From the NCBI GenBank assembly GCA_017432285.1, contig JAFRJM010000010.1:124001-188000 (forward strand): 64,000 nucleotides of DNA, given 5' to 3'. The notes beneath the pieces are model-generated. The model was not told where the DNA came from, searched no databases, and saw only the letters and a program-made list of their open reading frames with translations. Shown piece after piece: positions 1-7,820 of the stretch. How positions within the stretch are numbered: the stretch's first letter is position 1; each line of letters opens with the position of its first letter. A program made the translations under genes and the position numbers. Origin of the DNA: Oscillospiraceae bacterium (lineage in GTDB: Bacteria > Bacillota > Clostridia > Oscillospirales > Ruminococcaceae).

Positions 1-362
1 TCTATCTGCTTATCCCCAAGAGCCAGGCCATAATAATCCAGTATCGTCTCCTCTATGGTGTTTTTCTGCTCAGCAGAAAAATGACCTCCGATAATCTCAA
101 GAACAATAGGATATTCCGTTGGGATATAGGCTGCATTGCTTTCAATATAGCGTGCAAAACTTTCGTCCAGCCATTCATAACCATCAACAGAATACCGATC
201 AACTATGTCATTTATATTATTAACTTTACATGAGATGAAAGCGAGACCGTTCTCGATATATATCTCCCTCATATACTTTGCATAGTTAATTGTTTTCTGT
301 GAAAATTTCTGTAGGTTCCTGCGAAGTCTTTTTCTGCTTTGTATTTTCTTAATTAGTTTCAA
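1..362 (-). CDS. Hypothetical protein, 3' part beyond the window edge
   Basis: An open frame runs leftwards from a TTG at 360-362 to the window edge without a stop, giving about 120 residues. It begins with a very basic stretch (KLIKKIQSRKRLRRN) followed by a mixed alpha/beta sequence containing EWLDESFARYIESN and PIVLEIIGGHFSAEQKN. The TTG sits just after GGGTGG (about 5 nt spacing), a usable ribosome-binding site, and only 12 nt after the stop of the gene at 375-689, so the two are probably one transcript. No family is recognised. The basic start and the missing C-terminus leave the function open. Confidence 0.6.
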   Translation of the reverse strand, partial: MKLIKKIQSRKRLRRNLQKFSQKTINYAKYMREIYIENGLAFISCKVNNINDIVDRYSVDGYEWLDESFARYIESNAAYIPTEYPIVLEIIGGHFSAEQKNTIEETILDYYGLALGDKQI

Positions 363-374
363 GATCCACCACCC

Positions 375-689
375 TTATTCGTCAAATCTGGATCCTGTTT
401 CTTCCGGGATGATCTCGTCAGAATTCTGGTCGTCAGATTCCTCGAACACGCTTTCCTGTTCAGTCTCCAGTTGTTTTAATCTCTCTTCCTCTTCTTTCAG
501 TGCTTCCTTCTTCTCTTTTTCTTCCTTAATCATAAGTTTCCACTGATATATCGCAAAGGCAGTCATGCCAATTATCATAAATACCAGGATCCACTGCGGA
601 AGAGTAAAAGGCCAACCGCTGTTGATCAGAAAGAAAATCGAATCAATGCTGAAATATAAAAAGGCAAGGATTATCAATGTTCTTCTCAT
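375..689 (-). CDS. Small two-helix membrane protein with acidic coiled-coil tail
   Basis: 104 residues. Two hydrophobic segments can be seen at about residues 4-24 and 30-48, followed by a charged heptad-like stretch (KEEKEKKEALKEEEERLKQ, about 54-73) and an acidic tail ending SRFDE. This predicts a small inner-membrane protein with a cytoplasmic coiled coil. The start is supported by GGAGG about 7 nt upstream of the ATG at 687-689. It is the first gene of a pair with the truncated frame to its left. No family or function is recognised. Confidence 0.65.
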   Translation of the reverse strand: MRRTLIILAFLYFSIDSIFFLINSGWPFTLPQWILVFMIIGMTAFAIYQWKLMIKEEKEKKEALKEEEERLKQLETEQESVFEESDDQNSDEIIPEETGSRFDE

Positions 690-783
690 ATAATGACCTC
701 CATGCTTATTGCTAAATGCAAGTGTTCTATGAAACAGTGTACCACATTTTTTGATTATATCAGTCTTATTAATAACCAGTTAA

Positions 784-812
784 TTGTTTTTGGCTCTATT
801 AGAATATATACT
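784..812 (+). promoter_or_regulatory. Sigma-A promoter for the zinc-ribbon/aminotransferase pair
   Basis: TTGTTT at 784-789 and TATACT at 807-812 are separated by 17 bp. Transcription would start near 819, about 33 nt before the ATG at 852. Confidence 0.55.
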
Positions 813-851
813 TTATTCAAAGTTATTTATAAAAAAGAGGTATGAGAAAGC

Positions 852-1310
852 ATGTATTGTGTTCGTTGCGGGACAAAAGCTAAAGACGGAGATTATTACT
901 GCCGCAAATGCGGAGCTGTCGTTGACCATGAAGGTCTGGAAGAGGTGACCGAATTTCCTCCTGTTCCAAGAACTGAAAGGAGACCGACAACACCGCAGGT
1001 CATTATTGATGGCGAAGACGATATCAATTGGACTGCGGTCCTTGGATTTATCCTTGGTATCATATCTATCGTGATGTGCTGGACAGTTGTCATCGGTTTT
1101 TTCTCAGGAATCCTAGGACTCATCTTCAGTATTCTTGGAAGAAAAAGTCAAAAGAAGCGATTGGCCAAAGCAGGCATCATATTAAACATAATCGGCGGAT
1201 CTATCTCCATCATGATGGGACTGTATTATGTGTTCCTGTTCAGAGCGATATTTTCAGAACCATCCCCGTATATTATGGAGTTTGAACGTCAGTTCAGGAG
1301 TTTCTTTTAG
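852..1310 (+). CDS. Zinc-ribbon DUF4190-like membrane protein
   Basis: 152 residues. The N-terminus carries a zinc ribbon with C3-x2-C6 and C17-x2-C20 (YCVRCG and YYCRKCG). After a linker of about 40 residues there are two long hydrophobic helices around residues 62-92 and 103-130, the layout of the DUF4190/zinc-ribbon family common in Clostridia. The protein is therefore likely anchored in the membrane with the zinc knuckle in the cytoplasm. AGAGG lies 11 nt before the ATG. It ends 14 nt before the aminotransferase, whose SD (AAGGAG) overlaps the intergenic space, so they are co-transcribed. The function of the family is unknown. Confidence 0.75.
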   Translation: MYCVRCGTKAKDGDYYCRKCGAVVDHEGLEEVTEFPPVPRTERRPTTPQVIIDGEDDINWTAVLGFILGIISIVMCWTVVIGFFSGILGLIFSILGRKSQKKRLAKAGIILNIIGGSISIMMGLYYVFLFRAIFSEPSPYIMEFERQFRSFF

Positions 1311-1324
1311 AAGGAGATCGTTAA

Positions 1325-2476
1325 ATGTACAATTTTGATGAAATAATAGACCGCAGACATACCGGCGCATTAAAATGGGAATCCGGACCAGACGGATCAA
1401 GTCTTCCGGAAGACATAATACCAATGTGGGTCGCAGATATGGATTTCCCGTGTGCATCGCCTATCGTTGATGCACTTCATAAAGCAGTTGATAACAGGGT
1501 TTATGGTTATTCTCAGTACCCAGAAGGATATTTTGATGCTCTGAAAGATTTTTACGCCAGAAGACACAACATCACCATAAATGAGGACGAGATCTTGTTC
1601 ACCGCAGGAGTTGTTCCCGCACTTCAGTATGCTGTTCTTGCTTTAACTGAGCCGGGCGACGGCGTTATCACGCAGACTCCTGTGTATTATCCCTTCTTCG
1701 GTGTTATAAGCAAAGGAAACAGAGTACTTCTGGACAATAAACTTATAAACACTGACGGTAAATACTCTATCGACTTTGATGATCTTGAAAAACTTGCGTC
1801 TGACCCGCGTGCCAAGGTCATGATGATATGCAGCCCGCACAACCCTGTCGGAAGAGTCTGGACTGCAGAAGAACTAACAAAGATGCAGGAGATATGCCTC
1901 AGACATGATCTTGTCTTCCTGGTAGATGAGATCCACCATGATCTGATCCGCGGTGGCTACAAGCACATTTCTGTTATGGAACTGTTCCCTGATGCGCAGA
2001 ACGTGATTTGCTGCACAGCCCCGAGCAAAACATTCAACCTGGCAGGCCTCGGTGTCTCACACATGTTCTGCCGCAATAAGGAATACCTGAAAAAAATAGC
2101 CGCAGTTCGCGGATATCCTGATCAGAACCCCTTGTCTCTCGCCGCAGTCAAGGCTGCGTTCACCAACTGTGACGACTGGATCGACCAGCTGAATGAGTAT
2201 ATCGATGGGAACTTTGATCTGTTCTATGAACTTGTAGAGAAATACTTCCCAAAAGCCAAAATCACAGAAACAGAAGGCACATATCTCGCCTGGGTTGACA
2301 TAAGAGCATACACAGAGGATTCCAAAGCAGTTGAAACGCTCCTTCTGGACAAATACCATGTTTACATCGAATGCGGTGATGCGTTCCATGGAGAAGGTTT
2401 CCTGAGGATCAATCTGGCATGCCCGAGATCATACGTCGAAGAAGCATTCGACCGGATCAAAGATATCAAACTGTGA
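1325..2476 (+). CDS. patB: MalY/PatB-family PLP aminotransferase (cystathionine beta-lyase type)
   Basis: 383 residues, normal length for the family. It is a fold-type I PLP enzyme: the Schiff-base lysine is K235 in TAPSKTFNLAG, the pyridine-nitrogen aspartate is D201 in VDEIHHDL, and N173 lies in PHNPVGR. The early MWVADMDF segment and the HNPVGRVW motif are typical of MalY/PatB, C-S beta-lyases that cleave cystathionine or related thioethers to a thiol, pyruvate and ammonia. The exact substrate (cystathionine or a peptide-derived cysteine conjugate) cannot be told from sequence. The start has AGAAGGAG at good spacing, and a strong terminator follows 18 nt after the stop. Confidence 0.88.
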   Translation: MYNFDEIIDRRHTGALKWESGPDGSSLPEDIIPMWVADMDFPCASPIVDALHKAVDNRVYGYSQYPEGYFDALKDFYARRHNITINEDEILFTAGVVPALQYAVLALTEPGDGVITQTPVYYPFFGVISKGNRVLLDNKLINTDGKYSIDFDDLEKLASDPRAKVMMICSPHNPVGRVWTAEELTKMQEICLRHDLVFLVDEIHHDLIRGGYKHISVMELFPDAQNVICCTAPSKTFNLAGLGVSHMFCRNKEYLKKIAAVRGYPDQNPLSLAAVKAAFTNCDDWIDQLNEYIDGNFDLFYELVEKYFPKAKITETEGTYLAWVDIRAYTEDSKAVETLLLDKYHVYIECGDAFHGEGFLRINLACPRSYVEEAFDRIKDIKL

Positions 2477-2494
2477 CATCCCCATATAAACTAA

Positions 2495-2520
2495 GGGGCG
2501 CCGAACGGCGCCCCTTTTTT
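2495..2520 (+). terminator. Rho-independent terminator after the aminotransferase
   Basis: GGGGCGCC at 2495-2502 pairs with GGCGCCCC at 2507-2514 over a 4-nt loop and is followed directly by six T. It lies between convergent genes; the other strand lacks a T tract. Confidence 0.92.
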
Positions 2521-2530
2521 AGTTATGTTC

Positions 2531-2962
2531 TTAATCTTCTGAACGCAACAGTTTATACAAAAGTCCGTACAGCTGCTTCGCTTCTTCAGGTTCAAGTCGG
2601 ATGCATCCCGCCATTTGCTTCGGAACAACAGAAGCCCTTTCCTTCAGGGCTTCCCCTTCCTCAGTTACTCTTGCAATAACTACTCTTTCGTCATCCAGAC
2701 TGCGGCTTCTGGTTATCAGCCCCTTTGCCTCAAGGCATTTCAGAAGAGGTGTAAGCGTTCCGCTGTCCAGGAACAGCTTGTGACCAAGTTCCTTAACGCT
2801 TATCTCCTTCTCCTCCCATAGCACCATCATAGCGATGTACTGAGTATATGTGAGATCTATAGCATCAAGAAACGGATAATATCTCTTGATCACTTCTCTG
2901 GATGCGGCATACAGAGGAAAGCACAACTGGTTCTCCAATTTTAGCGCATCATAATCAGCCAT
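2531..2962 (-). CDS. OhrR-type MarR-family peroxide-sensing repressor
   Basis: 143 residues, a winged-helix MarR protein. The start LENQLCFPLYAASREV and the segments LTYTQYIAMMVLWE, LDSGTLTPLLKCLE and DDERVVIARVTEEG match the OhrR subgroup. The reactive cysteine of OhrR is present (C14), with tyrosines at 28, 29 and 39 where the family places those that contact the oxidised cysteine. OhrR proteins repress organic-peroxide resistance genes until the cysteine is oxidised. A second cysteine (C65, in LLKCLE) and C109 are also present. The ATG has AGGAGG upstream. It follows the TSCPD gene by 11 nt and probably controls its own operon through the palindrome at 3251-3267. No ohr peroxidase gene is in the window. 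Confidence 0.85.
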   Translation of the reverse strand: MADYDALKLENQLCFPLYAASREVIKRYYPFLDAIDLTYTQYIAMMVLWEEKEISVKELGHKLFLDSGTLTPLLKCLEAKGLITRSRSLDDERVVIARVTEEGEALKERASVVPKQMAGCIRLEPEEAKQLYGLLYKLLRSED

Positions 2963-2973
2963 GATAGGCCTCC

Positions 2974-3228
2974 TCAGTGAGTTTCGTTATATGCCTTTCT
3001 TACTGCTCTTGCAAGCTGGTCAGCACAGGAAGTGGGTTTAAGACCGCATGTGTTGCCAAGAAGCTTTCCCTCTATAGCGTCAACAGTCATTCCGTCTACT
3101 AGTTTCGAGATTGCCTTCAGGTTGCCGTTGCATCCACCGTCAAAAGAAACGTTGGTAATGACATCGTCATTTATATCAAAATGGATCTGAGTGGAACAAG
3201 TTCCGAATGTTTTGTAATCGTATCTCAT
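2974..3228 (-). CDS. TSCPD-domain protein (TIGR03905 type)
   Basis: 84 residues forming a single TSCPD domain, the small domain also found at the C-terminus of some ribonucleotide reductases. Visible family features are GTCSTQIHF, the FDGGCNGNLKAISKLVDGM block and the C-terminal LKPTSCADQLARAV, with four conserved cysteines (C11, C33, C61, C68). The biochemical role of the stand-alone family is not established; the conserved cysteines allow metal binding or redox chemistry. It is the first gene of a two-gene operon with the OhrR-type repressor, which suggests expression under peroxide stress. AAAGG precedes the ATG. Confidence 0.82.
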   Translation of the reverse strand: MRYDYKTFGTCSTQIHFDINDDVITNVSFDGGCNGNLKAISKLVDGMTVDAIEGKLLGNTCGLKPTSCADQLARAVRKAYNETH

Positions 3229-3250
3229 ATTACTGTACCTTTCTAATAAT

Positions 3251-3267
3251 ATTTAATTCAATTAAAT
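3251..3267. promoter_or_regulatory. 17-bp palindromic operator, probably for the OhrR-type repressor
   Basis: ATTTAATTCAATTAAAT is a perfect palindrome around a central C. It overlaps the last bases of the -10 box and covers the transcription start of the TSCPD-repressor operon. AT-rich AATT-type dyads are usual for OhrR/MarR operators, so autoregulation is inferred. Confidence 0.65.
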
Positions 3268-3293
3268 TATACTCAATAGTAAGACACTGTCAA
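3266..3293 (-). promoter_or_regulatory. Consensus sigma-A promoter of the TSCPD-ohrR operon
   Basis: On the minus strand TTGACA (3288-3293) and TATAAT (3266-3271) are perfect hexamers spaced by 16 bp. The -35 box overlaps the stop codon of the upstream glycosyltransferase gene. Confidence 0.88.
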
Positions 3294-4216
3294 TGATGCT
3301 GTACCTTATCCACAGAAGCAACTAGATACTTCTGATTCTGGAACACAAGGTTGACAAGCAGAGACAGATATTTGATGACGATCGCAAACAGCAGGAACAT
3401 TCCTGAGAAACCTGCAGAAATTACTGCCATTGACGTCGTCCAGCCGGCTACAGGTTTTAATGACAGATAAACGACAAGCGTATATATACCTGCAGCAGCT
3501 GCAATCGCGAACATAAAGAGCGAAATGAAAAGAGACAGTCTGTATGCTGCGTCAGTGTACAGTATCAGCGCATCTATCGCTTTTCCTGTCCTGTCATCTT
3601 TGACAGATACGAACTTAGTGGCCGGATCATAATTAAGAGTAGCTGTCCTCAGACCGGAAGCAGCATATGCTGCTTTGCGATATGGAATATAGGAATTGAT
3701 GGCGTGCAGGCGGTTTACAGCTCTTCTTGACAGAAGATGCATACCGTCTGTCCCTATCTTTCCTCTGCTGTGGCTGAACCGGTTGAATATCCTGTAAAAC
3801 AGTTTTGAAGTACCAGTTCCACCTTCTCTGGGAGAAGCAGTTACGATATCATAACCCTCAGCGGATTTTCTGAAGCAATCCATTATCACACCAGCAGGAA
3901 GTCCGGAATTGATGTTGTCGAACTCGAACAGGTAGTCTCCGATCGCTATATCGATGCCTGCGTTCATCGCGCATTCCACACCCTGTTTGACGCTCATATT
4001 GACGATAGTTAGCGGAGCTGATCTGTCGCTTTCCTGATATCTTAGCTTGAGGTACTCGGCAGACCTGTCTTCACAGTCATTGACTGCGATTATCTCATAG
4101 TGCTCAAACATCGCATCGATCAATTCGCAGGCTTTTTCAATATATGAATATGTCTGTTCCGCATCGCTTCCAAGATAAAAGATAGCGGATACCATGCTTT
4201 TCTCTTTATTATCCAT
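3290..4216 (-). CDS. Family 2 glycosyltransferase with C-terminal membrane helices
   Basis: 308 residues. The N-terminal 200 residues have a GT-A layout: a starting beta strand (MVSAIFYLG), IIAVNDCEDRS where the nucleotide is bound, and MNAGIDIAIGDYLFEFD, where family 2 enzymes carry the metal-binding DxD. Here that motif reads EFDNIN, with one aspartate and no exact DxD. Two strongly hydrophobic helices follow at about 230-255 and 262-292, as in dolichyl- or polyprenyl-phosphate-linked GT2 enzymes. It is the last gene of the eight-gene operon and overlaps the FAD protein gene by 8 nt. The sugar and acceptor are unknown. Confidence 0.72.
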   Translation of the reverse strand: MDNKEKSMVSAIFYLGSDAEQTYSYIEKACELIDAMFEHYEIIAVNDCEDRSAEYLKLRYQESDRSAPLTIVNMSVKQGVECAMNAGIDIAIGDYLFEFDNINSGLPAGVIMDCFRKSAEGYDIVTASPREGGTGTSKLFYRIFNRFSHSRGKIGTDGMHLLSRRAVNRLHAINSYIPYRKAAYAASGLRTATLNYDPATKFVSVKDDRTGKAIDALILYTDAAYRLSLFISLFMFAIAAAAGIYTLVVYLSLKPVAGWTTSMAVISAGFSGMFLLFAIVIKYLSLLVNLVFQNQKYLVASVDKVQHH

Positions 4217-5324
4217 TTAGCACCTCTTCCAGATCATATATCGTGTTTATTTTCCCGGACAGCACAGTGACAAATGCAGGATCTTTGGACGACTCCTTTA
4301 TCACTGTCGGTCTGCTGTCATCTATCTCGCTAGCCTTCAGTATCAGCTTAAGGGCAAAATGAGAACGGACATAATTGAACTCATATTCGCTCTTCAGATA
4401 TTTCCTCATGAGGCCATGCATATAATGGAATGCACTTTTTGGTTTTGCGTTACAGAGATCGCAGTTCTGCAGGCAACCGGGATGGCATTCCCCGCTCCTT
4501 TCCTGACACTTGAGAGTAGGAAGCTTGTCATAACTCGTGGCATGCGGAGTGAAGCAGACGGATGTGAGTGAATGATAATCAGAACAACCGAACGGCATCA
4601 CTGAGAAGAACGGACCGTCCATGACAGTGATCCCGTATGGCTTAAGAGTATCGCTCGGCTCTCCAAGTATGATCTCACACAGCTCATATTTTGTAGGTAG
4701 AGGATCGAATCCCGCCATGTCCAGGATCTCATTTGCAGATGCATAAGTTGCATTCAGGACAAAATCGGTTTCATATTCTTCACCGCATGCAGTAACAATA
4801 AAGTGTGAGTTTTTTCTGGTAATCTTATCGACTCTGTGGCTGAACAGTACCTGAACATTATCCATGGATGACAGTTCTCTCATCATCTTGGTCCTGATCA
4901 GATCCGCGTCAAATGAATACTCCTCAGTAAGGAACACCCCGTCCACAACACCGTCATTGAAAAACTTCCTGTGGTCTACCTGCTCACAGGTAATACCTGC
5001 CGCAGCACAGAATGCCTTAAACTCAGCGGCATTGGTCCAGCTAAAGTTAGTACTGGTCGCATAGACCTTAGTGAAAGATCTGTTAATACAGTCTCCGAAT
5101 TCTTCGGAAAATCTGCCGAAATACTGACCCGCCTGTTTTGCAGTAGCCATAGAACGAGGATAATGATAGCCGTTATGGACTCGCGCCTGATTGACAAAAC
5201 TGGCTCGAAGCATGGCATCTGAGTCCGCTTCAAGCACAACAGTATTCTGGCCCATCCTGCCAAACATCTTGGCAGCATATAGGCCAAACATACCTGCACC
5301 TATGATGACGCGGTCGTATGTCAT
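4209..5324 (-). CDS. FAD-dependent oxidoreductase with five-cysteine cluster
   Basis: 371 residues. The N-terminal dinucleotide fold is clear: VIIGAGMFGLYAA (G9, G11, G14) followed by the acidic VVLEAD end of beta 2, and a second FAD-contacting block, ATYASANEI. This is the DAO-type flavoprotein fold used to oxidise amines, alcohols or sugars. An unusual insert holds C273, C280, C284, C288 and C291 within 19 residues, suggesting a zinc or Fe-S site. The ATG overlaps the stop of the preceding gene (ATGA). Its place between two glycosyltransferases points to oxidation of a sugar or lipid-linked intermediate, but this is inferred. Confidence 0.75.
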   Translation of the reverse strand: MTYDRVIIGAGMFGLYAAKMFGRMGQNTVVLEADSDAMLRASFVNQARVHNGYHYPRSMATAKQAGQYFGRFSEEFGDCINRSFTKVYATSTNFSWTNAAEFKAFCAAAGITCEQVDHRKFFNDGVVDGVFLTEEYSFDADLIRTKMMRELSSMDNVQVLFSHRVDKITRKNSHFIVTACGEEYETDFVLNATYASANEILDMAGFDPLPTKYELCEIILGEPSDTLKPYGITVMDGPFFSVMPFGCSDYHSLTSVCFTPHATSYDKLPTLKCQERSGECHPGCLQNCDLCNAKPKSAFHYMHGLMRKYLKSEYEFNYVRSHFALKLILKASEIDDSRPTVIKESSKDPAFVTVLSGKINTIYDLEEVLNG

Positions 5325-6127
5325 CTGATTCCCTCCGGATCATATTTGCCTGCAGCAGCGCTGAATAGGATCTTCAACAAATTGATGTTGCCCTTTATTG
5401 GGCTAATTTTTGTAGGCGTTTTTTCACCCTTGGGATATGCCCTGGTCACTGGGACTTCACATGCTTTGAGTCCCAGCTGCGACCATCTTATGCTCAGGTA
5501 AGCCAGAAGCTCATAGCCAGAGAACACATCCCTGAATATATCGGTCTCATCTGCAAACAGATATTCAGGAGAATACCCGCGGAATGCTGATGTCGTATCT
5601 GTAAACCTATACTTTGCAGCTATTGAAATGACAGGAGCGTGGATAAGTCTCAGAGCCATTAATCTTATAAGCGGAGTATTTACGGCACTGCCGCCCTTTA
5701 TGAAACGGCTCCCCTGAACAAAATCATACCCCTGTTTGAGTTTCTCAATAAAGAGAGGAACGCTCTCAATGCTGTCCTTATCGTTTCCGTCAATAGTAAG
5801 GATCCCGGCGTAGCTGCGCTCAAGAGCGACGTCGAAGCCAGTGCGCAGCTGTGCGCCTTGTTTTCCCTTACCTGTCTTGACAATAAGTGTGTTCACTCCC
5901 AATCCATCTAATTTATCGGGATCCATACTGCCATCGGAGCTGCCTCCATCACAGATTATGATGTCCACCAGCGAATCTATACCGGCTTTCTTTGCTCTTG
6001 ACAGTTCGTTGAGAATCCTTTCGCCTTCATTGAGTACAGGAATACAGAGGCAGTAGTCAGACTGCTTCTCATGTAGTTCCCATATCTTATATGAAGGCAC
6101 TCCAGCCTTGTCCGGCGCTTCTCTCAT
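5321..6127 (-). CDS. Family 2 glycosyltransferase (DPM/polyprenyl-phosphate type)
   Basis: 268 residues, GT-A fold. CLCIPVLNEGERI is the first strand of family 2 enzymes, IIICDGGSSDGS binds the nucleotide, and ILTIDGNDKDSIE carries the metal-binding acidic motif (DGND). FVQGSRFIKGG is the usual acceptor-loop motif. No long hydrophobic tail is seen, so it probably acts as a soluble or peripheral enzyme. It starts at an ATG overlapping the upstream stop by 4 nt and its stop overlaps the FAD-protein start by 4 nt, so translation is coupled. Donor and acceptor are unknown. Confidence 0.8.
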   Translation of the reverse strand: MREAPDKAGVPSYKIWELHEKQSDYCLCIPVLNEGERILNELSRAKKAGIDSLVDIIICDGGSSDGSMDPDKLDGLGVNTLIVKTGKGKQGAQLRTGFDVALERSYAGILTIDGNDKDSIESVPLFIEKLKQGYDFVQGSRFIKGGSAVNTPLIRLMALRLIHAPVISIAAKYRFTDTTSAFRGYSPEYLFADETDIFRDVFSGYELLAYLSIRWSQLGLKACEVPVTRAYPKGEKTPTKISPIKGNINLLKILFSAAAGKYDPEGIR

Positions 6128-6900
6128 CCAAATGTCTCCCGGATGTAATCCATAACTTCCTTTATAGTATCCATATTTGTCTGTTTCATCTCTATGGATA
6201 CATATCCGCTGTATTCTGAAGCCTTAAGAATGGAAGCCAGCTTTTTGTGCTCTTCCCTGTGCTGGATCGGGGCGAGCCCCGGCTCGCTGATATGAACATG
6301 ATTCACCATATACATATTCTCAGCGACAATGTTCAGATCATCGCTGCGATCGATTATCGTTCCGAAATCCAGATTGACTCTCAAACCAGGCACTTCACGG
6401 GCAAAATCAAATGCTTCTTCTGTCGTATTGATGAAGTTTGTCCCATACATCGGAGGATTCGCTTCCAGAGCCAATACACAGTTATGCCCAAGTGCGAGAG
6501 TTGCTGCTTCGGCGAAAAAAGGTATTGCGTCTCTCCAGTTCTTTCCTTCAGGAACGGAACGGTTCTTTGGACATCCGAAAACAAGGTTGCACCCGCCGCC
6601 CTCTTCACCGAACGCAAAAGCTTTATCCAGATATACTAAAAGCTTTTCTGCTCCTCTTTCGTCAAAAAGATTCTGATCCATTCCATAGAGAATAGACTGC
6701 ATGGAACAGACCGCGATCTCGTATTTCTCTTTTATTTCTTCACACAGCAAATGGAATTCTTTCCAGTGATCATATGGCTGATCCGGAAAGAATTTAGTTG
6801 GAGCGATCTCCAGTCCTGTATAACCAAGCTCGCGCATATACGAATAGACTGTGTCATTCTGCTCGGTATCCCAGGCTATGTTTGAAATACTTAATCTCAT
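6124..6900 (-). CDS. Sugar phosphate isomerase/epimerase (AP endonuclease 2 TIM barrel)
   Basis: 258 residues. The opening MRLSISNIAWDTEQN, the GYTGLEIAPTKFFPDQPYDHW segment and the later LALEANPPMYGT, LRVNLDFGTI, VNHVHISEPG and YVSIEMKQT segments are the strands of a xylose-isomerase-like TIM barrel. E in ALEANP, D in NLDFGT, H in HVHISE and E in VSIEMK are the expected metal ligands. These enzymes isomerise or epimerise sugars through an enediol or hydride shift. It sits 2 nt after the SDR gene and overlaps the following glycosyltransferase, so it likely prepares the sugar used by this glycan pathway. Confidence 0.82.
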   Translation of the reverse strand: MRLSISNIAWDTEQNDTVYSYMRELGYTGLEIAPTKFFPDQPYDHWKEFHLLCEEIKEKYEIAVCSMQSILYGMDQNLFDERGAEKLLVYLDKAFAFGEEGGGCNLVFGCPKNRSVPEGKNWRDAIPFFAEAATLALGHNCVLALEANPPMYGTNFINTTEEAFDFAREVPGLRVNLDFGTIIDRSDDLNIVAENMYMVNHVHISEPGLAPIQHREEHKKLASILKASEYSGYVSIEMKQTNMDTIKEVMDYIRETFG

Positions 6901-6902
6901 TT

Positions 6903-7820
6903 CTAATACTCTTGGACGAACTGCTTCAGTCCATCCAGGACCTTCTCTTTAGAATAGCAATATCCATCCGCTCCGCCATACAGTTCAGCATATATGCTTC
7001 TGAGGTCATAAGACACAGGCTCATTGGAGGTGATGTTGCTAAAATCCTTTCCGAAACATCTGCTGGAAACATCTGCTGCAGAAACAGGCTCACTGGTGAG
7101 GTTCACCAGCTTTATATCATTATCCAGAGCAATACTGATGTCTTTCCACAGATTGCGCAGATCATAGAACTGATAGCGGTTTCTGCTGTCAGTGAAATAC
7201 AGTGCATTCCAGTCGTTGTTCTCGAAGAAACTGCGAAGTTCCCTTCTCTTTTCTTCTTCGATTTCACCGACAGTATAAAAGCCGTTGACAGATTTGCGGT
7301 AACTGTTCCTAACCAGATCATATTTTTCTGAGAGAGACAAATACTTTTCCTCTGTCAGCATGGAAGGAATGATCGTAAGGGCATCATATATGAAATTCTT
7401 TTTTATTCCTTTTCCGAACAAAGCAGGCAAACGCACGACAAGACTGTCAAAGTGATCCCGAACCAGGCTCTCCAGTTCAAGTCTGTTTTTCCCATATGGC
7501 TGCAGATCCTTTATCAGCATATCGCTTGTCTCGTCTCTTCCCGCAGTTTCCCGGTACACATCTATAGTGCTGATCAGCACGACCTTCTTAGGATCGATCC
7601 TTTTGATATTATCATATGCCTGATGGATCATTGCGCGGTCGCCCTGAGGATTTCTGTTTGCAAGGAACTTTTCAGCGCGGACACCGGCATAAACAAGAAG
7701 ATCGTATTCCTGTCCAAAAGCATCTCCGATATTCTTGGAATTGAAGAGGCCATCAAACTCATGGGAAACAGAAATATTGCCTCCCACAAATCCTGTATAT
7801 CCTACCAGAGCGCTTCTCAT
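6903..7820 (-). CDS. NAD(P)-dependent sugar epimerase/dehydratase-like (extended SDR)
   Basis: 305 residues. The start MRSALVGYTGFVGGNI carries the extended-SDR dinucleotide loop (GYTGFVG). KVVLISTIDVY holds the catalytic serine or threonine strand and YGKNRLELE gives the Tyr-x3-Lys pair (YGKN). VVRLPALFGKG matches the substrate-side RxxxxxG segment. Between about 155 and 240 the sequence is longer and more divergent than in common epimerases, so the substrate is unclear. The ATG overlaps the peptidase stop by one base (TAATG), the tightest coupling in the operon. Confidence 0.8.
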   Translation of the reverse strand: MRSALVGYTGFVGGNISVSHEFDGLFNSKNIGDAFGQEYDLLVYAGVRAEKFLANRNPQGDRAMIHQAYDNIKRIDPKKVVLISTIDVYRETAGRDETSDMLIKDLQPYGKNRLELESLVRDHFDSLVVRLPALFGKGIKKNFIYDALTIIPSMLTEEKYLSLSEKYDLVRNSYRKSVNGFYTVGEIEEEKRRELRSFFENNDWNALYFTDSRNRYQFYDLRNLWKDISIALDNDIKLVNLTSEPVSAADVSSRCFGKDFSNITSNEPVSYDLRSIYAELYGGADGYCYSKEKVLDGLKQFVQEY

